Assembly (NCBI GenBank): GCA_947498325.1
Contig: CANMKE010000005.1
Span: forward strand, 124,001 to 188,000
Length of the DNA stretch: 64,000 nt
Direction of reading: 5' to 3'
From: an uncultured Persicobacter sp.
GTDB taxonomy: Bacteria > Bacteroidota > Bacteroidia > Cytophagales > Cyclobacteriaceae
Part shown: piece after piece, positions 27,445 to 37,308 of the stretch
How positions within the stretch are numbered: the first letter of the stretch is position 1
Layout: every line of letters starts with the position of its first letter
Translations under genes and position numbers: made by a program
Notes under the pieces: model-generated
The model's database searches: none
What the model saw: only the letters and a program-made list of their open reading frames with translations
What the model was told of the DNA's origin: nothing

Positions 27445-28971
27445 TTTATTGTAGGTAAAATCTTCCCGGTGAATTTTGTTGAGCATTTTCATGGTGGCCA
27501 TAATGGCTGACGCCTGCTGGTCAGCATCAAGACCTCGGGTTTTGAACTGCTGTCTGCCATCGTCCCAACTGATGGTCGTTTCTACCAGGGCATCAGTATT
27601 TCCGCCTGGTGGAATATGAATACGATAGTTGGTCAGTTTTGGTAATGGCAACTGAATGTGCTCATCATAAATTTTCTTCAGCGCATTCATGAATGCATCG
27701 TACATACCATCACCTTTGGCATTTTCCTCGTAAACTTCCCCCTCGATTTCAATTTTAAGCATCGCCACAGGGTGCATATTATGTACAAGTGTACAATAAT
27801 AATTGTGGATCTTAACCTTGCCCTCCATCGTGTTCCCCAATACATCAGAAACAATATATGGGAGATCGTCCTGGGTGATCAACGATTTTTTATCGCCCAA
27901 CTCAACGACCCGTTGTGTAACTTCAGCCATTTTTTCCGGGGAAAGAATGATCCCGAGATCTTCGAGGTTTTTCTGAATGGAGGCTTTCCCTGAGGTTTTC
28001 CCCAAAGCATATTCCATGCGTCTGCCAAAACGTTCAGGCAATAAATCATTCTTGTATAAATTACCTTTCACATCCCCGTCCGCATGGACACCACAGGCTT
28101 GCGTGAAGACATTTTTTCCAACGATTGGCTGATTTGATGGTGTTTCAATGCCACTGAAAACAGCGACCATATTTGAAATTTTCGTCAGTTTGCGCTCATC
28201 AACACTACACTCAAGCTGCATATGGTCTTTCAGGCCAATGATACTCGCCAATGGCGTATTTCCCGTTCGTTCCCCAAGTCCATTCACTGTACAATGAATG
28301 CCATTTACTCCTGCCTTGATTGCGGAAAAAGTATTCCCGACAGCCAAATCGTAATCATTATGGCAATGAGAATCAAAGTGTAGCTTTGGATACCTTTCAC
28401 GCATCATCACGATGTACTCTTCAATAAGCACCGGATTCAAAATGCCCAGGGTGTCAGGTAACATAAAGCGGTCAATGGGTTCAAACCTGAGGGCGTCCAT
28501 GAGTTGAAAGACATATTCAGGAGAGTTTTTCATGCCATTTGACCAGTCTTCCAAATATACATTGACCGACAAGCCCGCCTTTACCGCTTCCTGCACTTCT
28601 TTCCTGATATCAGTAATATGCTGCTCGGGGGATTTCTTCAACTGGTACTTCAGGTGATTGAGTGAGCCTTTGCAAAGCAAATTCAACACTTTTGCCCCTG
28701 CCTCCAAAATCCAGTTGCGGGAACGCCCCTTATCTATAAAACCAAGAATTTCAATATTTTCCAGGTGACCATTTTCTTTTGCCCAACGGGTAATTCTGCG
28801 TACCGCCTCTTTTTCTCCTTCACTGATGCGTGCAGACGCCACTTCTATCCGATTCACTTTAACCTCTTCAAGAAGCAATTTGGCGATGGTTAATTTTTCG
28901 GCAGGAGTATAAGCCACCCCTGACGTTTGCTCCCCATCTCGGAGCGTTGTGTCCATTATCTCGATTCTCAT
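27442..28971 (-). CDS. 2-isopropylmalate/citramalate synthase family enzyme
   Basis: DRE-TIM metallolyase that condenses acetyl-CoA with a 2-oxoacid. The signatures are DTTLRDGEQTSGVAYTP, FDSHCHNDYDLAVGNT (metal His) and GLGERTGNTPLAS; a C-terminal regulatory-like domain follows (about residues 380-509). At 509 residues it fits either a LeuA2 enzyme or CimA (citramalate synthase). No leu genes are adjacent, so I leave the substrate open. Monocistronic; it shares a terminator with the condensin operon. Confidence 0.85.
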   Translation of the reverse strand: MRIEIMDTTLRDGEQTSGVAYTPAEKLTIAKLLLEEVKVNRIEVASARISEGEKEAVRRITRWAKENGHLENIEILGFIDKGRSRNWILEAGAKVLNLLCKGSLNHLKYQLKKSPEQHITDIRKEVQEAVKAGLSVNVYLEDWSNGMKNSPEYVFQLMDALRFEPIDRFMLPDTLGILNPVLIEEYIVMMRERYPKLHFDSHCHNDYDLAVGNTFSAIKAGVNGIHCTVNGLGERTGNTPLASIIGLKDHMQLECSVDERKLTKISNMVAVFSGIETPSNQPIVGKNVFTQACGVHADGDVKGNLYKNDLLPERFGRRMEYALGKTSGKASIQKNLEDLGIILSPEKMAEVTQRVVELGDKKSLITQDDLPYIVSDVLGNTMEGKVKIHNYYCTLVHNMHPVAMLKIEIEGEVYEENAKGDGMYDAFMNALKKIYDEHIQLPLPKLTNYRIHIPPGGNTDALVETTISWDDGRQQFKTRGLDADQQASAIMATMKMLNKIHREDFTYNK

Positions 28972-29153
28972 TCGTCCTGCGTTTAAAAGACATTAAAGTA
29001 AATAAAATATCTAATAACTTGAGTGATTATTTTGATATTTATCCATTTAAATGAATTAAATATGGCTTGAATTGCCGCATTGGGAGGAAATGTCCGACTT
29101 TCAGCTAATTTACCTAATATAAATTGGTGCTTGTGTTGCGTTTTGGGATAGCC

Positions 29154-30029
29154 TTACTCGATGTGCTCCGCAATTGGCGATGGCATGATCAGGTGAAACT
29201 GGTCTCTTTCGAACCTATATTTTAGTAACAGCTCCTGACGGTCGTCTGGTAAAGCACCATATTTCACTTTAAACTGAAATTGGTTAATCACTTCGAAGGC
29301 ATCAATCTGTATGCTTTGCTTATAATTGATGGCAATTAAATTACTGACCACCTTGTCGTGAGGCAGATCGAGTAATTGCTGTTCAATATCGTCGATAATA
29401 TGCGCATCATTGTGGATGTAATTTATAAATTGCTCCGCTCTTTCAAGATTTTCCAACAGCACATACCTGTTGATCGAATACACATTATTATATAGGTGGT
29501 CGTATTGGGAGGCGGGCACTTCAAAAGGTCTTTTAAATCTCATTTGTAAAAGACGAGTCCACGGCTGACGTCCCCCTTTGGCATTTTTTCCAATGATTTT
29601 ATCAAACTCATTATCGAATAAAGTAGCCTCTTGCGGATTGAAAGCCGCCAAAGGCGGTAGGAACGTTTGGAGTTCCTCATGAATAGATCGAAGGTTATTG
29701 ATGATGCCGATAATGATTTTTTCGTCCTGCCGTAAAACAGCCTTGAAATTCTTGATTTCCTGAAGATCGTCGATATCAAAAGACCACACCCATCGTTGTT
29801 GTTTGCTTTGTTTGAAAGAGGGATGACGTAGATACAGCTTGGCCATTTCCTGGGCATGGGCTATAATTTCCGCCTTCCGTGATGAAGGAATGCTGTCTAC
29901 AAAAGTATTCGATGAGGTCGCCTGGTAATCTGCATTACTACAAATGGTTCTTTTTCCCCAAACGCCCATACCTATAATAAGCAGGCATGCCAAAGGGAAA
30001 ATAAAAACTGGCGAAATGGACTTCCTCAT
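29154..30029 (-). CDS. Membrane-anchored protein of unknown function
   Basis: A 291-residue protein with an N-terminal signal anchor (SPVFIFPLACLLIIGMGVWG) and a large extracytoplasmic part that is helical and charged. Blocks include QQRWVWSFDIDDLQEIKNFKAV and DALKR-like segments near LLENLERAEQFINYIHND. I recognise no family. It is isolated: an unexplained 1.4-kb gap follows on its 5' side. Confidence 0.6.
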   Translation of the reverse strand: MRKSISPVFIFPLACLLIIGMGVWGKRTICSNADYQATSSNTFVDSIPSSRKAEIIAHAQEMAKLYLRHPSFKQSKQQRWVWSFDIDDLQEIKNFKAVLRQDEKIIIGIINNLRSIHEELQTFLPPLAAFNPQEATLFDNEFDKIIGKNAKGGRQPWTRLLQMRFKRPFEVPASQYDHLYNNVYSINRYVLLENLERAEQFINYIHNDAHIIDDIEQQLLDLPHDKVVSNLIAINYKQSIQIDAFEVINQFQFKVKYGALPDDRQELLLKYRFERDQFHLIMPSPIAEHIE

Positions 30030-31473
30030 GAATAAATATTTGGGCTGACGATATTGAGGTTAAAATTATATAAAAATTAGATAAGTAAAAAGTTCTGATG
30101 GAAAGATTACTATGCATCGGCTGATGGTGTTAATTTTGGTTAAATTCCTTGGGCGTAAAATTTTTAGCTATAAATGTGGCAGGTAGATTATTTTTTATTC
30201 GGTACGGCGCCTTCAATTCAAAACGCTGGATTTGTTTAATGAGTGTGGAGAGTCTATGTTTTATGTTTGATTTCCTAAACCTGCACTACATTTGACCTGA
30301 TAACCAAATGACTTTATTGAAAATCACACTTTTTATCTTTGAATAAGAATAAATTCGGTCTGTTTTTAAATGTTCAGCCAAACTTTCCCTGCTAAGCTAT
30401 TGATTTTAAAATGCTTAAATAATGGCGAGTTTGAATTTCAACATTGATATTTATTAATCATCTTCTCATTCCAACCTCATCAAAACAGTTTTTTTTCAGT
30501 CTAAAAAATGTTTTCCTAAATCTGTAAAATGTTCATTTTAAGGCATAAAACAATCATTTAGGGATATTTTCAGCTGGGCTTTCAGGTAAGTTCTCGACCT
30601 GATGTTACTTTATGAAGATCTTATTGATGGGGTTTAAACAATAAATTCCCATTTATTTTACAACAGGTTTCGCAGGGAATTTTGACTTATTTTCTGAAAA
30701 TGAAGAGTAGTAATAATTAATGATTAATTGTATAACTTTTATGAATGGGGCTATTTTAGGATGTATAATTACCCATTTTGTATTGTTCTTCTAAGAAATT
30801 TGAATATGCCTCATGTGAAAATATTTTGAGGCCAATTGTCTGAGCAATTCATCAGAAAAATACTCAATATTTATATATCGATTTTTAATATTTTAAGGAA
30901 TTAGGGTTGTAGTCATTTTTTTCAGTTTGTTGGATTAATTATTGCAAACTGTGTATTGAAGCTTATCCTTTCAAGTATATTTCTGATGAAATAGTCAAAA
31001 AATCATCAGGTAATATTGAGGTAAAAAGTGTCTGATTAAATTAGAGAATTTATCTCTTTTTTCAGTTTCCATTTGTCCTCTTAGGCAAAGTTTCTAACTT
31101 TGTGTCGTTCCTAAGGTGCTGAAAGATAGAATTTATTGTGTTTTTTTCAGTGTAATATTTTAAATCAATCGTCATAATTATACTAATCGAGAGATAGTAC
31201 TATTTAGTGTGTTGATGGTCATATTAAAGGGTTCGATTGAATCAATTATCTATATTTTTTCTTTAAATAGTGAGAGCTCATTTAGCACTCGAATTATTTA
31301 TTTAAAAAATGAGTATTTGTCAATTTAGAATAACATGATGATTATATATAGTTTCGATTTTTATACGCGATTTCAAAGAGTCATAAATGAGTTAAGATAA
31401 ACGCTTAACACATTTGTGTTTTTTAGAATCTTTTTTTGCTCAGCAAAGCAAAGAAGTTGCAGGCCACATTACC
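30030..31473. other. AT-rich 1.4-kb region without genes, carrying one consensus promoter
   Basis: Between the membrane-anchored protein and the giant surface protein. No reading frame of credible length or family exists on either strand. The one sharp signal is the promoter/inverted repeat at 31072-31102. I find no tRNA, repeat array or transposon end. The last 365 bases would be the transcribed leader of the giant gene. Confidence 0.55.
31072..31102 (+). promoter_or_regulatory. Consensus promoter inside an inverted repeat, for the giant surface protein gene
   Basis: TTTG (31072-31075), 19-base spacer, TAACTTTG (31095-31102) is an exact match to the Bacteroidota sigma consensus. The -7 element lies in a perfect inverted repeat CAAAGTT/AACTTTG (31086-31092 and 31096-31102), a possible operator. 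Transcription would start near 31109, giving a leader of about 365 bases. Confidence 0.65.
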
Positions 31474-34400
31474 ATGAATTTTATGAGTTTTAAAAAATTT
31501 CTTCTAAGTTTTCTGTGTTTCTCTTTATTGTTGGTTTTTCCAGCATTGGCACAAAAAATTAACTTCGCTACACGAACAGAGGGTACCAAACTGCGCGTTA
31601 CCTTGTCTTCGAGTAATAATGTTTATTATACAACGGATGGTTCGGAGCCTGGCAATGGATCTGAAGGAGGTAAAAATACAGTTTCCTTTCTTATTGACCG
31701 TTCCTTGACGGTCAAGGCGAAGAGTGGTTCTTCAAAAACACATCATTATAAAATTACTATGGGTGCTGCGGCTCCTGATAAGCCTGAGGTAACCAAACCG
31801 TTTCCTGTAATGGCCTGGGCGCACAATCTTCCTGATCAATCTTTTCCTTTGAGTGACTATTTTAAAGGCGACGGATTGACCTATACGGTCAAATCTAATT
31901 CCGGGGCTTCAACCACTGCCAAAATCGTTAATGATGCTTTGGTGGTTGGTCTTCCCGTTAATGGCGCCGATAAAGGGACAATCGTTGTTGAAGCAAAAAA
32001 TACAGCAGGTGGTACGGTAACAAATGACTTGGTGTATACTGTTACGGCATCTGATATTTTGTATCGAGTGAATGCAGGAGGAAATCATGTGAGTGATGTT
32101 CCAATGGAATGGAGTCAGGATAGTAAAGCAGCGGCCTCTGCTTATCTACAGAATGGCGGTGCATCCCACACTTCAAATGTGACCATCAGTAAATTTGCTG
32201 ATATGGTGGATGTGAATGACCTGAATACTGATATTTTCAAGACACAACGATACTGTACTTCTGGTGCAATGAGTTATGAATTCCCAATGCGTAATGGGGA
32301 TTATACATTGCGTATTTATATGGCAGATGCTTACCAGGGAACATCCAATATTGGTGACCGTGTGTTTGACATTAATGTGAACGGACAAACCGTAAAGAAA
32401 AATTTTGATATTGTTGCCGCCTTCGGTTTTGAAGTTGGTGGATTTGTTGAGGTTCCTGTTCATGTTACCGCCAACAAAGCGACCTTGTCATTCACAAGGA
32501 TTTCGGGTAAAGACAATCCAGTGGTTGCGGGTGTAGAGCTGCTTAACCATGCCAAGCCAACCTATGGGGTGAGCTTGACTTCGCCAGAAAACAATGCGGA
32601 ATTCAATGTTGGAGCAACCGTTGACTTTCAGGTGAACACTACAGGACATGAAGTAGATTCAGTGGCTTATTTCGGTGGAGATCATTGGCTGACTTCCTCA
32701 AATAATGGTGGAAATAATTTTAAATCCACACATGTGTTTAGAGGTGCAGGCGTGAAAATGATCACCGCCAAATCCTATGATGACGGAAAAGAGGTGGCAA
32801 CTTCTACCGCTCACAAGATTACAGTAAATGAAGTACATGGTGAATTGGCCTGGTACCATCCTGCGGAGGGTAGCCTTCACCTGATGGGAAGTACCGCAGA
32901 TATTCAGGTAGAGCCAAGAGAATTCACCCCGGACAAAGTAGATTTCTATTGTAACGATCAGTTGGTTGGTACCGCTACGAAGGCACCATTTGCTGTAAAA
33001 TATAAATTTGATCAGGCGCAGGCTGTTTTTGTTGCCAAAAGTTATTATAACGATCAACTCGTTGCTGAAACCAATCAGCGAACGTTGGTTGTGGTAGATC
33101 CATCGGTAGTGGTAATGAACATTGCAAACCCTGTGGAAGGTCAAAAAATTGTTATCGGTTCTAAGGTAAAAGTTCAGCTGGAAGGCAATAAGAAGTTTAT
33201 CGACCAGGTGAAATTCTATTTGGATGGTCAGTTGGTAAATACCACTGAGCAACCTTTTGACATGGAGCTTGACCTTGCTCAAACCGCAGACCATACACTG
33301 AAAGCAGAAGGCTATTGGGGAACGCATTTATTGGCTACTTCGGAAATCAAATTTCATGTAGTAAAACCTGATGAAGCGATCCTGACTTTGAATACGCCAG
33401 TTAATGGAAAGAGCTACGACGTGAACGAGCAGATTTCTTTCAGCTCGACATTGGAGCATGCTCAGGCTGATCAGGTGGAGTACCTCCTGAACGGTAAGCC
33501 TTTTGCCTCTGATGATGACGCTGTAAAAAGTATTGATGAAGCGGGTGATTATCAGGTACAGGCGTTGGCGATGAAAGACGGTAAAGAAGTTGCCAAATCG
33601 GCCACCCATACTATACATGTGCTTGAAGAAGCTTCCATTGCGTGGAATAGCCCTGAAAACGGTCACGAAATGGTGAAGGGACATCAATTGAAATTGCAAG
33701 CCACTCCAAATTCTTCGACAATTGATTACGTTGCCTATTATTTTGATGGCACTGAAGTTGGACGTGTGGCAACTGCACCTTATGCATTGAACTATGTGCC
33801 TGAAGCTTCAGGAGAGATTAATATTACTGCAAAATCAATCATTGATGGTAAAACGGTAGCGGTTACGCCTCAGCGAACTATCACGGTAACTGATCCGTCA
33901 ACCATTTCGGTATCGATCAGTAACCCGACAGAGGGACAGGTATTTGAAGTGGGTGATCAAGTTGATATGGGCATTTCAGGAGACTTTAAGCACATCGCTC
34001 GGGTAGATTATTACTTGAATGGAAATAAGGCTGTATCGGCTTCAGTAGTTCCTTTTTCCGCTGTTGCAGCATTGAATCAGGCGGGAGCGTTCATCGTTAC
34101 CGCGAAAATTTACGGTGCCAATGAGCTTCTTTTAGGGGAAGCAACGAATAAGGTGAATATCGAAGTTACGAGCCCAGATAATGCGGTGATGAGTTTTGTT
34201 GCACCAAATGATGGAGACAAATTTGGGGTCAGTAATTCTGTTAAACTTAAAGTCGATATCAAAGGAACGGATCAGGTGGATGAGGTGAAGTATTTTGCAA
34301 ATGGAAGAATGCTTCATTCAGTAAGTGATGGGCCTAATTATGAAGTCATTACTTCTTTCGGTACTCCTGGAAGTCAGAAATTGCAGGCTGTGGCTTATGA

Positions 34401-35802
34401 CAGCGAAGCACGTGAAGTGGTTAAATCTTCAGAAATTACGATTGAGGTAGAAGAATTGGGCACTATTGCATGGTTGACACCTGGTGATCAATCAGAAATG
34501 CTGATCAATAAGACTTATAATTTTGAAGTTATTGCTGATGGGTTTGTGCCGACGAAGGTGGTTTACTTCGATGGTAATCAACAAATAGGGGAGACTGATG
34601 CTTCTCCTTACCAGATTTCCGCAGCCTTTAGTCAGCTTGGAACGCATCAGATTAAGGCGGTGGCTTATCGTGGTACCAGCGTCGTTGACGAAATTGTTAG
34701 ATCGGTCAATGTGGTCGCTCTTCCAGTATTTGCATTATCGCAGCCTTTGGATGGCACCTCTTATAACGAGGGGGAAGCCGTGAACTTTGCTATTGGTACT
34801 AATAACCTGAATTTGGTCAAAAAAGTAGCTTATTTGGTGGATGATGAAGTAGTTGCAGAACGTAGCGAAGCCCCATTTACGGCTTCTGTTAGAATTGCAG
34901 GAACAGGGCTTAAGCAAGCTGTCGCGAGAGTGTATCTTAACAATGAAACACAGGAGACAAAATCAGTCAGCTTTAATATGGTTCCTAAAACGCAGGTTAC
35001 CGTTCGATTGGTTAATCCTACAAATGGGCAAGTTTTTGCACCTCAGGATCGTATGCCACTGGCTGTGGAATTAAGTCAGGGGGATGTTAACCGCGTAGAT
35101 TATTTGATAGATGGCAATGTGGTTGAATCTGTAAATCAACTTCCTTTTGCGTCGGAATATTTGCTTGAAAATGCAGGTGCTCATACGGTTGAGGCAAAAG
35201 CATATTATCAGAATAGCCTGGTGGCGACTTCAGCAGCGGTATCCATTACTGTGGAGCAGGCAGTTGATCAGCATATTGCGATTTTGAACCCGATAGAAGA
35301 CAGTAAACATTTTACGAACGAATCAATTTCAGTTCAAATTGAGGCGGTAGCAAAAAGCGTTTCATCAGTTTTATTGTATGTTGATAATCAAATCGTGGAT
35401 GAACTAAGTGAATTTCCTTTCAACACTTCTGTTTCTTTTGAAGAAGCAGGCACTTACAAACTGCGTGCTGAAATGATCACTGAAGATGGAACAGTTTCAT
35501 CAGAAATTATCAACATTACGGTCATCAATGATAGCGAAACACCAAATAAACCTGTAGATGGTCAAGTTTATCCTACGGCTGTCCAGGACCATCTGAATGT
35601 TGTTTATACAGCCCAAGAAAATGTAAAATATCAGTCAATTACTATTGTTGACATGAGCGGGGTGGCCGTTTATCATAAAGAATTGAATAATGCCACTTCC
35701 ATCAATGAAAAAATTTCTACCAGTAATTTTGGTCAAGGCGTCTTTTTTGTCCGTGTAATCGGAAGTCAAACGGATGAAACGACTAAAATTATGAAGTTCT
35801 AA
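31474..35802 (+). CDS. Giant secreted protein: malectin-like domain, eleven Ig-like repeats, T9SS sorting domain
   Basis: A 1442-residue surface protein. Order: signal peptide (1-27); a CHB_HEX_C/FN3-like domain with YYTTDGSEPGNGS (about 29-97); an Ig/cadherin-like domain (105-195); a malectin-like carbohydrate-binding domain starting ILYRVNAGGNHVSD (200-365); then eleven Ig-like repeats of about 90 residues, each with a 'P..g..f..G' turn and 'V.YY.dG..v' strands (366-1350); finally a type A T9SS C-terminal domain (VYPTAVQDHLNV ... VFFVRVIG). It should be exported and anchored through T9SS. TTG at 31414 was rejected as start because it hides the signal peptide; ATG 31483 is also possible. I infer polysaccharide or cell-surface binding; no catalytic domain is visible. 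Confidence 0.9.
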   Translation: MNFMSFKKFLLSFLCFSLLLVFPALAQKINFATRTEGTKLRVTLSSSNNVYYTTDGSEPGNGSEGGKNTVSFLIDRSLTVKAKSGSSKTHHYKITMGAAAPDKPEVTKPFPVMAWAHNLPDQSFPLSDYFKGDGLTYTVKSNSGASTTAKIVNDALVVGLPVNGADKGTIVVEAKNTAGGTVTNDLVYTVTASDILYRVNAGGNHVSDVPMEWSQDSKAAASAYLQNGGASHTSNVTISKFADMVDVNDLNTDIFKTQRYCTSGAMSYEFPMRNGDYTLRIYMADAYQGTSNIGDRVFDINVNGQTVKKNFDIVAAFGFEVGGFVEVPVHVTANKATLSFTRISGKDNPVVAGVELLNHAKPTYGVSLTSPENNAEFNVGATVDFQVNTTGHEVDSVAYFGGDHWLTSSNNGGNNFKSTHVFRGAGVKMITAKSYDDGKEVATSTAHKITVNEVHGELAWYHPAEGSLHLMGSTADIQVEPREFTPDKVDFYCNDQLVGTATKAPFAVKYKFDQAQAVFVAKSYYNDQLVAETNQRTLVVVDPSVVVMNIANPVEGQKIVIGSKVKVQLEGNKKFIDQVKFYLDGQLVNTTEQPFDMELDLAQTADHTLKAEGYWGTHLLATSEIKFHVVKPDEAILTLNTPVNGKSYDVNEQISFSSTLEHAQADQVEYLLNGKPFASDDDAVKSIDEAGDYQVQALAMKDGKEVAKSATHTIHVLEEASIAWNSPENGHEMVKGHQLKLQATPNSSTIDYVAYYFDGTEVGRVATAPYALNYVPEASGEINITAKSIIDGKTVAVTPQRTITVTDPSTISVSISNPTEGQVFEVGDQVDMGISGDFKHIARVDYYLNGNKAVSASVVPFSAVAALNQAGAFIVTAKIYGANELLLGEATNKVNIEVTSPDNAVMSFVAPNDGDKFGVSNSVKLKVDIKGTDQVDEVKYFANGRMLHSVSDGPNYEVITSFGTPGSQKLQAVAYDSEAREVVKSSEITIEVEELGTIAWLTPGDQSEMLINKTYNFEVIADGFVPTKVVYFDGNQQIGETDASPYQISAAFSQLGTHQIKAVAYRGTSVVDEIVRSVNVVALPVFALSQPLDGTSYNEGEAVNFAIGTNNLNLVKKVAYLVDDEVVAERSEAPFTASVRIAGTGLKQAVARVYLNNETQETKSVSFNMVPKTQVTVRLVNPTNGQVFAPQDRMPLAVELSQGDVNRVDYLIDGNVVESVNQLPFASEYLLENAGAHTVEAKAYYQNSLVATSAAVSITVEQAVDQHIAILNPIEDSKHFTNESISVQIEAVAKSVSSVLLYVDNQIVDELSEFPFNTSVSFEEAGTYKLRAEMITEDGTVSSEIINITVINDSETPNKPVDGQVYPTAVQDHLNVVYTAQENVKYQSITIVDMSGVAVYHKELNNATSINEKISTSNFGQGVFFVRVIGSQTDETTKIMKF

Positions 35803-35818
35803 GAAAAATTTTGATCAA

Positions 35819-35853
35819 TAAAAAAGTCCTGTCAAAACGACAGGACTTTTTTT
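35819..35853 (+). terminator. Rho-independent terminator
   Basis: Arms AAAGTCCTGTC (35823-35833) and GACAGGACTTT (35839-35849), loop of five, T tract after. Ends the giant gene and may also serve the convergent DoxX gene. Confidence 0.93.
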
Positions 35854-35872
35854 GTAAGCTTATTTTTTCTGA

Positions 35873-36271
35873 TCAATGAAATAGTAAAGTGTCTAACGCC
35901 CATTTTCCAGGGCCACTGATCAGTAAAATAACATACATAATCAAATAATGTAAGGCAAACTCATGATCTTCAAATTTCCAACCTTTGTGAATATCGAAAA
36001 CAACAATTAAAAACATTGCTGTTAATCCACTTGCAGCAATAGGGAATAATAAACCTAATGCTAACATCGGTGCGAAAATACATTGACAAATTAATGTTAA
36101 TCGCAAACTGGAAATAGTGCTTAATCCCCAGAAAGTCGGAAAATTTTCCTTTACCTTCTTAAAATTAGCGATTTTATGTATGGACAATCTTAACAATAAA
36201 CCCGCACTAACAATACGGAGTAATAAGAGGGCCAGATCCACTGAGCAAACCTCAGTATAAATTTTAAACAT
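35873..36271 (-). CDS. DoxX-family membrane protein
   Basis: A 132-residue inner-membrane protein with four hydrophobic helices. DLALLLLRIVSAGLLLRLSIHKI at the N-terminus and ALHYLIMYVILLISGPGKWALD near the end are characteristic of DoxX/DoxD-type proteins. Relatives occur as subunits of quinone-linked enzymes or redox-stress complexes, but the activity of this one is unknown. Confidence 0.85.
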   Translation of the reverse strand: MFKIYTEVCSVDLALLLLRIVSAGLLLRLSIHKIANFKKVKENFPTFWGLSTISSLRLTLICQCIFAPMLALGLLFPIAASGLTAMFLIVVFDIHKGWKFEDHEFALHYLIMYVILLISGPGKWALDTLLFH

Positions 36272-36342
36272 GAAGTATCTTTTTTTTGCAAAGATACCAA
36301 ATACACTTTGAAATCGTGTATCATTTTCCCTTTCGGGCTATA

Positions 36343-36531
36343 TTATAATTCAGAAGATAATAATGCCGTATTTTCGACAGTTTCTGATAAGTTATTCATA
36401 ATCTCCTGTTTCAGTTCGATGGCAACTTGCTGCATGTCACTGGCATGTCTTTCTACATACTTACCAAAGGTTAAAACAGCGGCGAAAAATACAATAGCGA
36501 TGATGTTTTCTAAAAATGTGTTTGTGTTCAT
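36343..36531 (-). CDS. Small single-helix membrane protein
   Basis: A possible 62-residue protein with one hydrophobic helix near the N-terminus (NIIAIVFFAAVLTFG) followed by a charged amphipathic helix (QQVAIELKQEIMNNL). It lies in the same orientation as the DoxX gene, 71 bp upstream of it. No family is recognised; it is supported only by composition and by its ATG. Confidence 0.4.
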   Translation of the reverse strand: MNTNTFLENIIAIVFFAAVLTFGKYVERHASDMQQVAIELKQEIMNNLSETVENTALLSSEL

Positions 36532-37308
36532 ATAGGAAGTAAATTGGTACATTATTATAAACGGAAATATGTAAGCTTTTGATACGGTGAAGATTATGTT
36601 TGCGCTAAAATGCGGATGAATCTACTGTGATTGATGATCAAACGGCGATTTTTAACTGAATTCATGCTTTCTACTCCTTTTTTTCCTGGTTAAAGAATTA
36701 CATACATATGTATTGTTATAGGTAATAATCGAATTTTTTGGAATTGGTTTGGTGTAGGAAAAGAGCCGAAGCTGTAAAAAGCTGAATTTCTGTTTTTCGG
36801 GATCAATCAACCTTCAGGCTTATGAAGACGCTAATTCGGTGGTATGGTTTTCGATATTGTCGGCAAACAATGGCGGATAAGTCAGTCGCGTGACTATAGG
36901 AGTGGAAATGTAAGTTTGTTGATGATGTGTGATATTCGATACTGGGTAGCTTTTGAGCTGAAAATGAGGAATGGAAGGGTCTGTCTGGGAGGAGGTGATA
37001 ACCTCGGTTTAAATGAGGTAGATTTGATGAACCGTATTTTTGCGCTCTTATCACCGTGATTTTACAATCCGCAAGTCGGTGCTTGCCTACGGTATAGTAA
37101 TTAATCCATAGTTTGATGGGTTCTATGTAATTCTAATGAATAGAAGGCATCAAAGATGGACCTCCGAAATCATCTAAATGTGTCGTCGATCAAAAAAAGC
37201 ACTGACCATCGTCACGTGCTTATTTAGAAAATCTTTTATATCTCATCTATCTTTGGACAATCGCAAATCATTTGGTTGCCACTCCTGCTACATAGGTCTG
37301 CAACTGCT
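36532..37308. other. Gene-poor region with a composition shift, possible decayed gene
   Basis: The 777 bases between the small membrane protein and the glycosyltransferase include a more GC-rich stretch (about 36800-37150) with short overlapping frames on both strands and no family match. I cannot identify a gene or a repeat; a pseudogene remnant is possible. It borders the polysaccharide locus. Confidence 0.3.

Noticed and set aside
31414-31473. TTG start of the giant surface protein at 31414
   Set aside because: The extra 20 residues precede and mask a standard signal peptide; the ATG codons at 31474 or 31483 are better.
32560-35530. Tandem DNA repeats suggesting a repeat array or CRISPR
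   Set aside because: The periodicity (about 270 bases) comes from Ig-like protein domains; the DNA copies are strongly diverged and lack direct short repeats.
36803-37059. Overlapping short frames on both strands (36803-37054 minus, 36844-37059 plus)
   Set aside because: Low-complexity composition, no recognisable domain, no start context; described only as part of a gene-poor region.
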